Of a DNA stretch of 64,000 bases, positions 18,745 to 29,900 are shown in pieces. This DNA comes from PNON01 sp963757065 (GTDB taxonomy: Bacteria > Chloroflexota > Anaerolineae > Anaerolineales > Anaerolineaceae). Both the position numbers and the translations under genes were made by a program. Each line of letters opens with the position of its first letter. Position 1 is the first letter of the stretch. Where the stretch lies: positions 930,001 to 994,000 of the forward strand of contig CAVWQC010000007.1 in assembly GCA_963757065.1 (NCBI GenBank), given 5' to 3'. The notes under the pieces are model-generated. The model was not told the DNA's origin. It ran no database searches and saw only the letters and a list, made by a program, of their open reading frames with translations.

Positions 18745-21255
18745 TTAAGGTATTGTTTGAGCTGAATAGTAGATTAATGGGTCAGTATTTGGAAATAAAA
18801 TAAGGTCTGGGGCAAAGAATTTCTCTGCTCGATTTCCAATATACGCTGTTTGAAAATCTCCAATCAGTATTATTTCACTTCGATTAGGAAAATATTCGGG
18901 AATATTCTTCGTGGAATAAATTGCATCGAATCGTCCCTCTGAATATAAAACTTGAAATCCAATCCGGTCAAATTGCTGTTTTGAATAAGCAACCCAGGCA
19001 GAACCAGGTTCTCCCTGGCCGGAAAGATAAAACCTGGGATAAAGCGCTTTGCCGTGGATGATACTTTTGGCAGGGTTAACAACTAATTGATCAACATAAG
19101 TCGATAATTGCGGATTTCCTTGGACAATATTACTGACATCAGCACTAGTTAAAGAGTTTAACTGCTGCGGAAATACAGCTTCAGTTATTGGGATTAGGCT
19201 GCTAATAAAAACAAAAAGACAAACAAAAACCAAGTTTTTTCCTAAAGTGTCTTTCCGATTTGGAATTTGGACACGATTAATCGTACTCACTGTATTACTC
19301 TTGGGTCTGATGAGTAAATAAATTGATTGAAAAATATATAATAAACCGATTGAAAAGTAGGTGTAACCAACCCAATCAATGGGAAGATTGTATCTACCTC
19401 CGGAATTTCTTGCCAAACCATTGCTCAGGTTGTAGGCAATAAACAGAAAAAGTGGTATTAATCCTGAAACACCATTCTTTTTAAATAATCGAATAATTCC
19501 AAATACAATTACCATCAAAACTATAAGCATTCCAAAAATTTCTGACGGGCTTAACCCTAATGACCGTGTGCTCCACCAATCCGTATATTTGAATAAGTAT
19601 TCAAGGGAATTTCCATTCAGGATGGGAGGCACAACCATGAGAGTACAGATCACATTTCTCATGAAATGATTTGTCAGAAATGAGATAAAGAAAGAAGGTG
19701 ATTTAATGACTGAAGACGTAACAGATAATAAGAGATTGTTGCTGCTCTCGGTGTCGGTTTCGTCTAGAGGAGTGTCGACAGCATAGCGGGAGGCAACAAA
19801 ATCGGTTTGTTCTTTCTGATCGAAAATAAGTTGACCAGTTAAATTATAGTTACGAATTAGCCAGGGGGAGATAGTGAGCACAAGGGTAAGGATTATTAAT
19901 CCTGAGTTCTTTAACCAAGAGAAGTGAGTATTTGAGCGATATTTGATTACTGCAATTATCAAAATGAACGGAAGCAGGATAATGGATTGGGTTCGAATAA
20001 GGGTCATTAATCCCATCATTCCCCCTATAAGAATCGGGTAATGTTTTTGATGATTGTCGCCTTTTACCCAATTAATGATTAACAAAGTCAGAATTAGGAA
20101 AGCCAACAGTGCAGGTAAGTCTGATAAGATCAATTTGGAATTTGAAACAGGTATGAATGGGGTAGATCGAATCGCATCATATTCCCTGAATATTGATAGT
20201 AACGCAAGTGAAATACCAAGCGACTTTCCATATAGGTTTTTTCCAATTAAAAATAGTAGTATCGGGATTAAAGCAAGGACAAGTGTTTGTAATGCGATTA
20301 TTCGGGTGTAATCGCCGGATGCCAATGCGAAAATATAAACTAATTCAGTTATGAACAATGGCCGTGGGACAACCGTTGAGCCATATATGCCGTAACCTGA
20401 CAACACACTTTCTGCGGATAAACTGTAAAAAAGTGCATCTGAGTATGGGTATACTTCCATATTTGGTGGTCGAACGAGCGGGGCAGTATACGCCTTTTGA
20501 AGTGGTAAGCTTAACCAAGAGGAAACTGCAATTATGAATATTCCTAATACGAGGATAAGGTCTACATACTTCGGTTTCTTTAAAAATTCAAATTTTGATT
20601 CAAATATCCCATAGATTAAACCTATAAAGACTGAAAATATTATTTGCCAAGTTAATAATGGAGAACCTAATTGTCTCCAACTTAATGGATCAGGCTGATT
20701 CCCTAATCCAGTAACAACAATCACAAGGAAAAAGAGAAATGTTAATATGAAAATGAGAGAAACACGCGATTTGATAACGGTTTTTAAGTTAAGGTGAATG
20801 CTTTCGTGATTTCGATATAAATACAATGCAATAATGATCTCTATGATTGAAAATGATATAAAAAGAAGGACAGGTTGTAAGCGATCATAGTAAACCAGAT
20901 ATTCATACTGGATAAGATTTTTTGGAATGCTATAAAGAATTACGATCGAAAATAAAATAAAGGAAAAGAAAATTACGAGTACAGCCAGGTATTTCCCATT
21001 TACAAAAGTTGTTAATATTCGATTTATCTTTTCCTTTGCCCTGGATTGGATCATAAAAAACCCAATAAGTATTGCTGTAATAAGGAAAAAGACAAGTATT
21101 AAAACCAATCTTTGTTTTGAATACCATAGGAAAAAATTATTCTTTGATTCACTAATATCGAATAATAAAAAGAATAATAATGCCAGGCTTTGTAAGGCGA
21201 GAATAATATTCAGGTATTTAATCAAATCCCTTGAAGGGTGGTCTTTAAAATCCAT
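18745..21255 (-). CDS. Large polytopic membrane protein, possibly GT-C fold glycosyltransferase
   Basis: An 836-residue protein with roughly 15 or more hydrophobic segments and an exposed C-terminal domain after about residue 690. ATG 21255 is preceded by GGAGGAGATA. A loop after the seventh segment (APLVRPPNMEVYPYSDALFY, about 260-280) contains acidic residues, as in PMT/ArnT-like lipid-linked sugar transferases; I cannot name a family firmly. The C-terminal tail (QFDRIGFQVLYSEGRFDAIY) looks globular and extracytoplasmic. The gene stands alone between a convergent corrinoid gene and the divergent tRNA promoter. It could glycosylate surface polymers or proteins. Confidence 0.75.
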   Translation of the reverse strand: MDFKDHPSRDLIKYLNIILALQSLALLFFLLFDISESKNNFFLWYSKQRLVLILVFFLITAILIGFFMIQSRAKEKINRILTTFVNGKYLAVLVIFFSFILFSIVILYSIPKNLIQYEYLVYYDRLQPVLLFISFSIIEIIIALYLYRNHESIHLNLKTVIKSRVSLIFILTFLFFLVIVVTGLGNQPDPLSWRQLGSPLLTWQIIFSVFIGLIYGIFESKFEFLKKPKYVDLILVLGIFIIAVSSWLSLPLQKAYTAPLVRPPNMEVYPYSDALFYSLSAESVLSGYGIYGSTVVPRPLFITELVYIFALASGDYTRIIALQTLVLALIPILLFLIGKNLYGKSLGISLALLSIFREYDAIRSTPFIPVSNSKLILSDLPALLAFLILTLLIINWVKGDNHQKHYPILIGGMMGLMTLIRTQSIILLPFILIIAVIKYRSNTHFSWLKNSGLIILTLVLTISPWLIRNYNLTGQLIFDQKEQTDFVASRYAVDTPLDETDTESSNNLLLSVTSSVIKSPSFFISFLTNHFMRNVICTLMVVPPILNGNSLEYLFKYTDWWSTRSLGLSPSEIFGMLIVLMVIVFGIIRLFKKNGVSGLIPLFLFIAYNLSNGLARNSGGRYNLPIDWVGYTYFSIGLLYIFQSIYLLIRPKSNTVSTINRVQIPNRKDTLGKNLVFVCLFVFISSLIPITEAVFPQQLNSLTSADVSNIVQGNPQLSTYVDQLVVNPAKSIIHGKALYPRFYLSGQGEPGSAWVAYSKQQFDRIGFQVLYSEGRFDAIYSTKNIPEYFPNRSEIILIGDFQTAYIGNRAEKFFAPDLILFPNTDPLIYYSAQTIP

Positions 21256-21379
21256 TATCTCCTCCGAAAATCACTAATCTCATTTTAACATATACTTTGT
21301 TATCCATTTTTCGGGTACAAAATACCAAAATTGAAATTTTTTATATTTGGAATAATTGCCTCATGCTATTATTATTTGC

Positions 21380-21408
21380 TTGACATTCCTTTATCCGAAG
21401 GGTAAAAT
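21380..21408 (+). promoter_or_regulatory. Promoter of the tRNA-Ala pair
   Basis: A consensus TTGACA (21380-21385), a 17-bp spacer and TAAAAT (21403-21408) end 18 bases before the first tRNA. Confidence 0.8.
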
Positions 21409-21426
21409 CTATCCACCCTTGAATAA

Positions 21427-21499
21427 GGGCCTGTAGCGCAGTTGGGAGCGCGCTTCAATCGCACTGAAGAGGTCGAGGGTTCGAATCCCTCCAGGTCCA
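21427..21499 (+). tRNA. tRNA-Ala (anticodon CGC)
   Basis: A 73-nt cloverleaf. The acceptor arm has the alanine identity pair G3-U70, the anticodon loop ATCGCAC gives CGC, the T loop is TTCGAAT, and the discriminator is A. The CCA end is not encoded. The D arm is identical to that of the next tRNA. Confidence 0.95.
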
Positions 21500-21524
21500 C
21501 TGCAGTGCAATATAAAAGAAAATT

Positions 21525-21597
21525 GGGCCCATAGCGCAGTTGGGAGCGCGTCTCAATGGCATTGAGAAGGTCGAGAGTTCGAATCTCTCTGGGTCCA
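21525..21597 (+). tRNA. tRNA-Ala (anticodon GGC)
   Basis: A 73-nt cloverleaf with G3-U70, anticodon loop ATGGCAT (anticodon GGC) and T loop TTCGAAT; no encoded CCA. It lies 25 bases after tRNA-Ala(CGC), on the same transcript by position. Confidence 0.95.
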
Positions 21598-21608
21598 CAG
21601 AAAGCCAG

Positions 21609-21841
21609 AACAGGAGTAGTATGTCATCCGGCAGAGAATCAAGAGCAATGGTGAAATCTTGATAATGTGTAACGGAGCACAAAATGACAGAACTCGCCTG
21701 TTGCTCATTTGAGCAAGCTGTGCTGGTGAAGAAGTAGTCAGCACCGGGAATGCCCGTTATAGCAGCCTGAGTGGTCCGCGAGAGTGGACAAACAGGGTGG
21801 TACCGCGGATAATCTCCGTCCCTGAATGGACGGGGATTTTT
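21609..21841 (+). ncRNA. T-box leader of leuS
   Basis: tRNA-sensing leader. The Stem I base pairs AACAGG with CCTGTT (about 21697-21702). The AGTA and GAA loop motifs face each other, and the specifier CTC (21693-21695) is a Leu codon. The T-box sequence AGGGTGGTACCGCGG is at 21794-21808. An intrinsic terminator follows (stem 21811-21821 with 21828-21838, then a run of T). Uncharged tRNA-Leu(GAG) would stabilise the antiterminator and allow leuS transcription. Confidence 0.93.
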
Positions 21842-21935
21842 GTTTAAGAAAATTAATATAGGATTCACGACTAATAGTATTCATAATGGTTGTATCAAGT
21901 TTTACGATGACCACCGTTATTGAGAAGGAGTACGA

Positions 21936-24396
21936 ATGACCGAACCATTTGAAACAAACTTTTATAATCCGGGAGAAATTGAACCACGCTGGCAAAAGAA
22001 GTGGGAAGCCGATGGTCTTTACGATTCCAATATCGATCCGAACAAACAAAAATATTATGCATTGACAATGCTTCCTTATCCATCCGGAGACCTGCACATT
22101 GGGCACTGGTATGCCATGATGCCCCCTGATGCGCGAGCCCGGTATAAAAGAATGCAGGGATTTAATGTCCTCTTCCCGATGGGTTTTGATTCATTCGGCC
22201 TTCCAGCTGAGAATGCAGCCATAAAGAGGAATATTCATCCAAAAACCTGGACCTATGCCAATATCGAAAAAATGCGCACTCAGTTTAAAACAATGGGTGC
22301 CATGTTTGATTGGCGGCGGGAGGCAATCAGCTCTGACCCGTCGTACTACAAGTGGACCCAGTGGTTTTTTCTTCAGTTTTTCAATAACGACCTGGCCTAT
22401 CGTAAGATGTCTCCAGTCGACTGGTGCCCGAACTGCAATACAACCCTGGCAAGGGAACAGGTGTGGGGTGATGATCGACATTGTGAACGCTGTGGAACGC
22501 CTGTTATCAAAAAGAATCTGGATCAATGGTTCTTCCGGACAACCAGATTTGCGGATGAATTGTTGGATTACTCAAAAATAGATTGGGCGGAAAGGGTAAG
22601 GACCCTGGAAACCAACTGGATCGGAAAATCGGAAGGCGCTCTGGTGAAATTTAAGACGCTTTCAGGCGATCAGATTGAAGTTTTTACAACCCGCCCGGAT
22701 ACTCTATGGGGAGTAACATTTATGGTGCTCGCACCAGAGCATCCGCTTGTCAAAAAAATAACAACAACACAGCAACGGAACCAGGTCAATGAATACATCC
22801 AACAATCGTTGAGGCAATCAGACATACAGCGTGAAGCCACCGACAAGGAAAAAACTGGTGTTTTTACCGGCGGATATGCGATCAATCCCATGAACGGGGA
22901 AAAAGTCCCGGTTTGGATAGCCGATTATGTCTTAATGACTTATGGTACCGGGGCAATCATGGCTGTCCCAGCGCACGATCAACGGGATTTCGAATTTGCA
23001 CGCAAGTTTGGATTATCCATTAAAGTTGTCATTCAGCCTGAAGGAGTACCACAGATCAAAGGCGAAGAAATGGAATCAGCGATCCCGGCTGCCGGGGTAA
23101 TGGTCAATTCAGGAAAACTGACAGGAACACCTGCTGATCTGGCCATCAAAAAAGCCATCCACTATGTGGAGCAACTGGGAGTTGGAAAGGCATCCACCAA
23201 TTACCGATTGCGCGACTGGTTAATTTCAAGGCAAAGATACTGGGGAGCTCCAATTCCGATCATTTACTGCGAAACCTGTGGAATAGTAGCTGAAGAAGAA
23301 TCCCAACTACCAATCTTGCTGCCGGACGATGTGGAATGGAAACCAACCGGAGAAAGTCCTTTGAAACTGCATCCTACCTGGAAGGATACGATCTGCCCGA
23401 ACTGTGGTGGAGTTGCAGAACGCGAAACTGATACCATGGATACATTTATGTGCAGCTCCTGGTACCATTTGCGCTATTTATCTCCCAAATATACCGAAGG
23501 ACCATTTGATCCCAAGGAATACGCATACTGGATGCCGGTGGATATTTATACAGGCGGCATTGAGCATGCAAATATGCACCTCATCTATACCCGTTTTTTC
23601 CATAAGGCATTACATTCGCTGGGTATATTACCTGACACAGAGCCAATGCTTGTCTTGAGGAACCAGGGAATGGTTTTGGGTGAGGACTCTGAAAAAATGA
23701 GTAAAAGTAAAGGCAATGTGATCGCTCCAGATAAACTGGTTGCGCAATATGGAGCTGACACTGTGAGAGCATACTTGATGTTTTTCACAAGGTGGGACCA
23801 GGGTGGTCCGTGGTCGAGCACCGGAATAGAAGGTACTGCCCGTTGGGTGCGCAGGGTTTGGGCTCTATACAATGACCCGGCTCCTAAGGGATTGGCATCC
23901 AAAGAGCTAATCCGTGATTTGCGCAGAAAATTACACCAAACCCTCGCGTCTGTTACCAGGGATTTCGAGCAGCTTGAATTCAATACTGTCATCTCAGCGT
24001 TGATGGAATTGATGAATGAAATGGTCAAGGCAAAACAGGCTGGCGCATCGGTAAGCCCGGAATGGCAGGAAGTTCTTGAAATCTATTCTCTGATGCTTGC
24101 CCCTGTGACACCTCATCTCGCTGAGGAATTGTGGATGAAGATGGGAAAACCCTATTCCATCCATCAACAATCCTGGCCAAAAGTAGACCAGGCTGCAGCA
24201 GCAGAAGAAGAGATTACTCTTGTCGTCCAGGTGAATGGAAAACTACGGGATCGGATCACTGTCTCGGTCAACATAACTGATGAAGAAGCAAAGAAGAAGG
24301 CATTGGAAAGTGAACTGGTTCAAAAGTTACTTGATGGTAAAGGATCCCAGACAGGTAATCGTTGTACCCAAACGATTGGTGAATATCGTGATATAA
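21936..24396 (+). CDS. leuS: Leucyl-tRNA synthetase (frameshift near C-terminus)
   Basis: Class I aminoacyl-tRNA synthetase that charges tRNA-Leu. The HIGH motif (LPYPSGDLHIGHWYAM), a Cys4 zinc-like module (WCPNC and CERCG, about 155-180), the CP1 editing domain (TTRPDTLWG, GTGAIMAVPAHD), tRNA-binding region and KMSKS motif (EKMSKSKGN) are all present. The family's conserved C-terminal end, DPRQVIVVPKRLVNIVI, is encoded in another frame and stops at 24394-24396; dropping one G near 24345 restores it. As sequenced, the frame instead runs to 24464 with a non-homologous tail. Controlled by the T-box just upstream. Confidence 0.95.
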
Positions 24397-24424
24397 GAGT
24401 TGTTTACTGGAATTGTGTGAAATC

Positions 24425-24451
24425 AAAAAGGCAGGTAATACCTGCTTTTTT
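24425..24451 (+). terminator. Intrinsic terminator after leuS
   Basis: GCAGGT/ACCTGC stem with a three-base loop, extended by A-T pairs and followed by six T. It supports the leuS end at 24396, since the longer open frame would run through it. Confidence 0.85.
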
Positions 24452-24467
24452 GTTTATTTACTGAGTT

Positions 24468-24476
24468 TGCTATAAT
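24468..24476 (+). promoter_or_regulatory. Extended -10 promoter for the secreted-protein gene
   Basis: TGCTATAAT is an extended -10 element with a perfect hexamer. It lies 28 bases before the next start codon, which has AGGAGGT. Confidence 0.55.
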
Positions 24477-24503
24477 GATGATTAGCGTTCGCAGGAGGTC
24501 ATA

Positions 24504-25925
24504 ATGGGTACATTATTCAGGAAAATGATTTGCATTTTTTCTACATTGGTAATCCTTTTATCTACCTGCACGGTGATAGATGTTCATGCAGATGTTGCAC
24601 CTCCGGACCAACCCACGGGGGCAAACCTTGTACCCGGTAAAGAAACGACCAATGTAAGGATGATCTCAGAGGAAGTGGTCATTGAGGTTCAGCCTGATTT
24701 ACTACCTAATGCACAGGATGTATGGGGAGTTAGTGATTGGGCAAAGGTGTCAGCCAGTTTTCAAATGCAAAACACAGGATCAAAGACTGAGGAAATGGAT
24801 GTCCGCTTTCCACTAATGATCCCTTCCGGATCTGGTGATGGATTTGGAAATCAGCCTGAATTGGTTGCTTTTCGTGTAGAAGTGGATGGTATGTCTTTAG
24901 ATTACAAAGAGACAACGACAGAAAATCCAAGTGATTACGATCAAACCCCATTAAAATGGGCTGCATTCCCGGTATCGTTTACCCCGGGTGGAATTACAAA
25001 TATCGATGTAACTTATGAAGTCAAAGCAACCGGGTATTCACCTTTCGCTGAGTTTGGATATATCCTCGAGACAGGTGCAGGCTGGAAAGACACGATCGGA
25101 GAAGGAAAAATCATTGTAAGGCTTCCTTATGAAGCAAGTGCCGAAAATTTCCTCCTGGATGACTCGGCTAAAGATTTTATCTTCACAGGCAACGATGCTG
25201 TTTATTCTTTTACTAACCTTGAACCCACACCTGAATCAAATATCCATGTGACCATAGTAGAACCTGTGATCTGGTCCCAGGTTGTGGCTGGCAGGCAAGC
25301 AGTAATAGATGATCCTACGAACGGACAATCCTGGGGGAACCTGGCTGAAGCTCTGCGCAAGTCCATTTCGTACTCCAAACCATGGGTAAGGGAAGATCCT
25401 GCAGGGATCAACTTATTGGCTGAAAGCCTGGATGCTTTTGATCAGGCTGTAAAATTAGCACCGGATCAGTTTATTTGGCATAACGGTTATGCCAATTTGA
25501 TCTGGCAATCAGAATATTACAATTCTGACCCGGATATGAACCTGATCCAGAAAATGCTGATTCAATATTCAGCAGCCTGGTCAATTGACCCGAAAAACGA
25601 GGATTTATACTATCAATTGCAGAATATTTCAGATACCCATCCAGACTGGATCACGAGTGATGATGGCGGGTTTAGATTTCCAACTGTACCCCAGGCGGAA
25701 ATAGTTTTGGATAAAGAAACTACAGAACCGGAAATTACCAGCACTGAGATCCAAACCTTGGAATCAACCGTTCAGCCGGAATTATTAACGGCAAAAACAG
25801 ATGAGACACAAAGCGGCAGAGGCGGAGGGGGAAAATCCAATTTGTGTTGTCCTTCCATCGCATTGCCCCTGGCAGGTGTTCTTATAGTAAGCGCTGCACA
25901 AATAAATAGGAAAAGAGTGAGGTAA
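24504..25925 (+). CDS. Secreted, membrane-anchored protein of unknown function
   Basis: 473 residues. A signal peptide (about 1-30, ending near VHADVAPP) is followed by an extracytoplasmic beta-rich region (about 45-260, resembling DUF4424-like domains: VSASFQMQNTGSKTEEMDV) and a helical segment reminiscent of TPR repeats (about 270-390: ESLDAFDQAVKLAPDQFIWH). A Thr/Glu-rich linker and a C-terminal hydrophobic helix behind GRGGGGKSNLCCPS follow, with a basic end (NRKRVR). The tail looks like an anchoring or sorting signal. ATG is preceded by AGGAGGT. I do not recognise a specific function. The creatininase-family gene starts two bases after its stop. Confidence 0.75.
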   Translation: MGTLFRKMICIFSTLVILLSTCTVIDVHADVAPPDQPTGANLVPGKETTNVRMISEEVVIEVQPDLLPNAQDVWGVSDWAKVSASFQMQNTGSKTEEMDVRFPLMIPSGSGDGFGNQPELVAFRVEVDGMSLDYKETTTENPSDYDQTPLKWAAFPVSFTPGGITNIDVTYEVKATGYSPFAEFGYILETGAGWKDTIGEGKIIVRLPYEASAENFLLDDSAKDFIFTGNDAVYSFTNLEPTPESNIHVTIVEPVIWSQVVAGRQAVIDDPTNGQSWGNLAEALRKSISYSKPWVREDPAGINLLAESLDAFDQAVKLAPDQFIWHNGYANLIWQSEYYNSDPDMNLIQKMLIQYSAAWSIDPKNEDLYYQLQNISDTHPDWITSDDGGFRFPTVPQAEIVLDKETTEPEITSTEIQTLESTVQPELLTAKTDETQSGRGGGGKSNLCCPSIALPLAGVLIVSAAQINRKRVR

Positions 25926-25926
25926 A

Positions 25927-26613
25927 GTGCGAATCAGCGAAATAAACTGGATGGATGTGGAAGAGTATTTGAAAAATGAAGACAGGGTCATTGTTGTTTT
26001 AGGAGCTTGTGAACAGCATGGGTATTTAAGCCTCCAAACAGATACAAAGATTCCTTTAGCATTGGCTGATGCAGCTTCAGCAAGAACTAATGTGATCATC
26101 GCACCGGAACTAACAGTCGGCGTTTCACCATATTTTCTGAGTTACCCGGGTACACTAAGCATCCGAAGCGAAATATATATCCAATTCGTTGGAGATATCC
26201 TTAGTTCCCTATATCAAACTGGATTCAGGAGAATTCTCATACTTAATGGACACAGTGGGAATAATATTGTTAGGGCAAAACTTGTTGAAATGGCAAACTC
26301 ACTTCCTGAGCTGAAGTTCAGTTGGTACTCATGGTGGGAATCAAATGGTGTTCAGAATCTGGCAGAAAAGTATCACTTAGCTCCCGAGCATGCCAGTTGG
26401 ATGGAAGCATTCCCTTTTACTCGCGTTGCTGATCTTCCCGCCGGAGAAAAACCGGGTGTATCTTTCACCGGGGTTCTTAATGCTGCTGAGACCAGAGCTA
26501 AATATGGAGACGGGTCTTTTGGTGGCAAATACCAGGTGGATGATGCGATCATGCAGGAATTGTTTGATACCTGTCTACTCGATGTCATCAATTTACTCAA
26601 TTTTGAAAGATGA
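25927..26613 (+). CDS. Creatininase-family amidohydrolase
   Basis: A 228-residue metal-dependent hydrolase of the creatininase/MftE-like superfamily. The metal-binding signature GACEQHGYLSLQTDT (Glu, His, Asp ligands, about 27-41), ILNGHSGNN (about 104-112) and a late EHASWMEA segment fit the fold. GTG start directly after the preceding stop implies coupled translation. Family members cleave cyclic or peptide amides, including the mycofactocin precursor peptide and riboflavin intermediates. No mycofactocin genes are visible here, so the substrate is open. Confidence 0.85.
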   Translation: MRISEINWMDVEEYLKNEDRVIVVLGACEQHGYLSLQTDTKIPLALADAASARTNVIIAPELTVGVSPYFLSYPGTLSIRSEIYIQFVGDILSSLYQTGFRRILILNGHSGNNIVRAKLVEMANSLPELKFSWYSWWESNGVQNLAEKYHLAPEHASWMEAFPFTRVADLPAGEKPGVSFTGVLNAAETRAKYGDGSFGGKYQVDDAIMQELFDTCLLDVINLLNFER

Positions 26614-26919
26614 CCATTTCATTTCCAGTAAGCATTATCGAAATGGTAACTGCATGGCGTAAACAGCAATACATTATTTCCATCTATTTGGTTAACTTTA
26701 TTAATTGAATAACTAAACTAAGACTCTATATCTTTGATTAGCTTGACGTTAAGAATTGATATCCGTTAATACGATGGTTGTATAATAAAAACCATACAGG
26801 CTTCCTTATAGAAAAAATTGCAAACCTTACAGATATTTTACAAGATTGATATGGACAATAAATTTATAAACGAATGTGTAAAATATTAACTAAACCATAG
26901 CAATTTCACAGGTGTTGAT
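26614..26919 (+). promoter_or_regulatory. 306-bp intergenic region with a likely promoter for the sensor kinase operon
   Basis: No gene seen. TTGATA (26756-26761) and a perfect TATAAT (26781-26786) are 19 bp apart, a slightly long spacer, leaving a leader of about 130 bases before the kinase start. No clear operator or riboswitch is visible. Confidence 0.45.
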
Positions 26920-29900
26920 ATGCGCCGGAATATCCATTTACTGGTTATTGCACTATTCAGCCTTAGTTTGATTAGCCTGGCATACCCGCAGTCGACCCGT
27001 GTAATTCGCGTAGGTGTTTACGAGAATGCTCCCAAAATATATACAGAAACTGATGGTACAGTAGCGGGGTTTTGGCCTGACCTGATTCAGTACATTGCCC
27101 AGAAAGAGGGTTGGAAAATCATCTGGGTGCATGGAACATGGGAGGAAAGTCTTGACAGATTAAAGACAAATGAAATTGATATTTTGCCTGACGTTGGTTG
27201 GACTCCCGAGAGAGCCCAGGAATTTGCTTTTTCGACTGAAACAGTGCTGGTCAGCTGGGCAAGATTGTATGTACCTGAAGGATCTTCCATTCAAACCATT
27301 CTTGATCTGGATGGGAAAAAAGTGGCCGGGTTGGCAGGAAGCCTAAACTTTGATGGTCCGGAAGGTATTAAAGAACTTGCAGCAAAATTTGATATTCACT
27401 GCACATTCATTGGAAAAGATAGTTATACCGAAGTTTTTGAAGCATTGAATAATAAGGAAGTTGATGCAGGTATTACCAACAAAGACTTTGGCGATCTCAA
27501 TGAACATATATACAATGTAATAAGAACCCCGGTAATAATACAACCAACAAGCATTCAATTTGCATTCACCCAGGAAGGCACCTTAACTCCATATTTAATG
27601 GAGACGCTTGATTCGGATCTAATAAATCTTAAGGCAGATTCAAAATCATATTTTTATAAATTAATCGATCAATACTTTGGACAAAAAACTCAAAAGACGT
27701 TTATAGAAATAATTCCACCCTGGGTATACACAATTCTCCTGATCGGTGGTGGAATAATACTTTTCCTACTTGCGGTGAGCGTAACAGCGCGAGGAGAAGT
27801 TCAACGGCAAACCGCTGAACTTCGTACCAGTGAATCCCGCTACCGGGCTTTATTGGAAAATATACCAGACCTGATATTCAGGTTGAGCGGTGAAGGAGTG
27901 TTCCTGGATTACCACTCTGCTGTTGAAAACAGATTTTATGTGCAGCCTCAGGAATTTTTAGGCAAGAAGATTGGGGATATACTGCCACCGGGAATCGCAG
28001 AGGTTACAGTTCGTAAAATCAATAAAGCCCTTGAAACAAATGACATTCAGATGTATGAATACCAGCTTCCGGTTGATGGTGAAGTAAGAGATTTTGAGGC
28101 CAGGTACACTGCAAGCGGCTCAGATGAAGTGACTGCAATAATTCGTGACACAACGACCACCAAAAAAGCGGAGAGAGAATTATGGGAAAGCCAAAAAAGG
28201 TATGAAACTTTAGCCAGGGTCTCTCCAGTCGGCATATTTTATACAGACACAACCGGTTATACCACTTATGTTAACCCCACGTGGTGCAAAATCTCCGGAT
28301 TATCTGCCGAAGAAGGTCTTGGCGAAGGTTGGCTTAATGCTGTTTATCCAGATGATAGACAGACAGTGCAAGAGAATTGGAATAAATCTACCCGCATGCA
28401 CAAAATGTCAAGTGCGGATTATCGTTTCGTTCATCCAGATGGATCAGTTGTGTGGGTGATCGGCCAGGCAGTTCCAGAAATTGATAGTAATGATCAAGTG
28501 GTGGGATATGTTGGTACGATCACTGATATCACAGAGCGTAAACAAGTGGAAGCTGCACTACAACGATCGATTTCTTCAGAACATGCGGCCCTTATTGTAG
28601 CAAAAACGATCCAGGATGCGAATTTGGCACTATCACGTTCTCTCGATCTGGATGAGATACTGCAAGTACTTCTCGATCATTTGCGTACCATCGTTCCATT
28701 TGATAGTGCAAGCGTTTTACTTCTCGAAAATAAAAACCAATTGATTGTTTCTGCTTTGCGTGGTGCCTTGGAATTGAAAAATCTTGGACATGTAAAAGCG
28801 ATCCAATTCAATTCAGAAGATTATCCTGTCTTTAAGAAGGTTGTAGATCATCTGCAAAGTATCGTTATTGATAATACATCCATATATGATAATTGGAAAT
28901 ATCCAAATTCGATGGATAAAGTTATAAGTTGGATGGGTGTTCCATTGATTGCAGGTGGTCAAGTTCTTGGGCTGTATTCGTTATGTAAAACAACAGATAG
29001 CTTTTTTACCCCGGAATACCAGGAACTGGGAGAAGCTTTCGCAGCACAGGCAGCAATAGCAATACAAAATGCCAAATTGCATAAAGCATTACAGGATCAC
29101 GCAGCAAAATTAGAGCAGAGGGTTGTTGAACGAACGACTGAACTGGCAAATCGGGTGTCTGAAGTCGAGTCTCTCAATAGCTCAATGATATCCCTGAATG
29201 AAGAATTAAAAGAAGCAGTATTTAGAGCAGAAAGTGCTGATAAATTAAAATCGGCGTTCCTTGCTACGATGTCACACGAGTTACGGACACCACTGAACTC
29301 GATCATTGGATTTACAGGAATCTTACTTCAAAAACTTGTTGGCCCACTGAGTGAGGAACAGGAAAAACAACTTAAAATGGTCCAGAGCAGTGCTCGCCAT
29401 CTCCTTGAACTTATTAATGATGTCCTCGACATCTCCAAAATTGAAGCGGGACAAATTGATGTCATTCCAGAAAGTTTTACGATGGAAAACGCAATTCAAA
29501 AAAGTGTAGAAAAAATTATTCCAATGGCGGACAAGAAAGGATTGGTTTTGACAAGCACGATCACTCCTGGAAGTATTGAAATGTTCACTGATCGGCGCAG
29601 GGTGGAACAGATACTTATTAATTTACTAACAAATGCTGTGAAATTTACTGATAAGGGTGAAGTCCATCTTGAGACCCATATAGAGAATAATTATGTTGTG
29701 ACAAGGATTATTGATACTGGCATAGGTATTAAGCCGGAGGATATGGCAGTCTTGTTTAAACCTTTTCAACAAATTGACACTGGCATCACTCGTCAATATG
29801 AAGGTACAGGGCTTGGCCTTTCCATTTGTAAACGACTTGTAGAATTACTTGGAGGGAAAATTTGGGTGGAAAGTGAATGGGGAAAAGGTAGTACTTTTAT

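Noticed and set aside
24397..24464. Extended C-terminus of leucyl-tRNA synthetase as sequenced
   Set aside because: The conserved family C-terminus ends at 24396 in another frame, and the extra tail would run through an intrinsic terminator.
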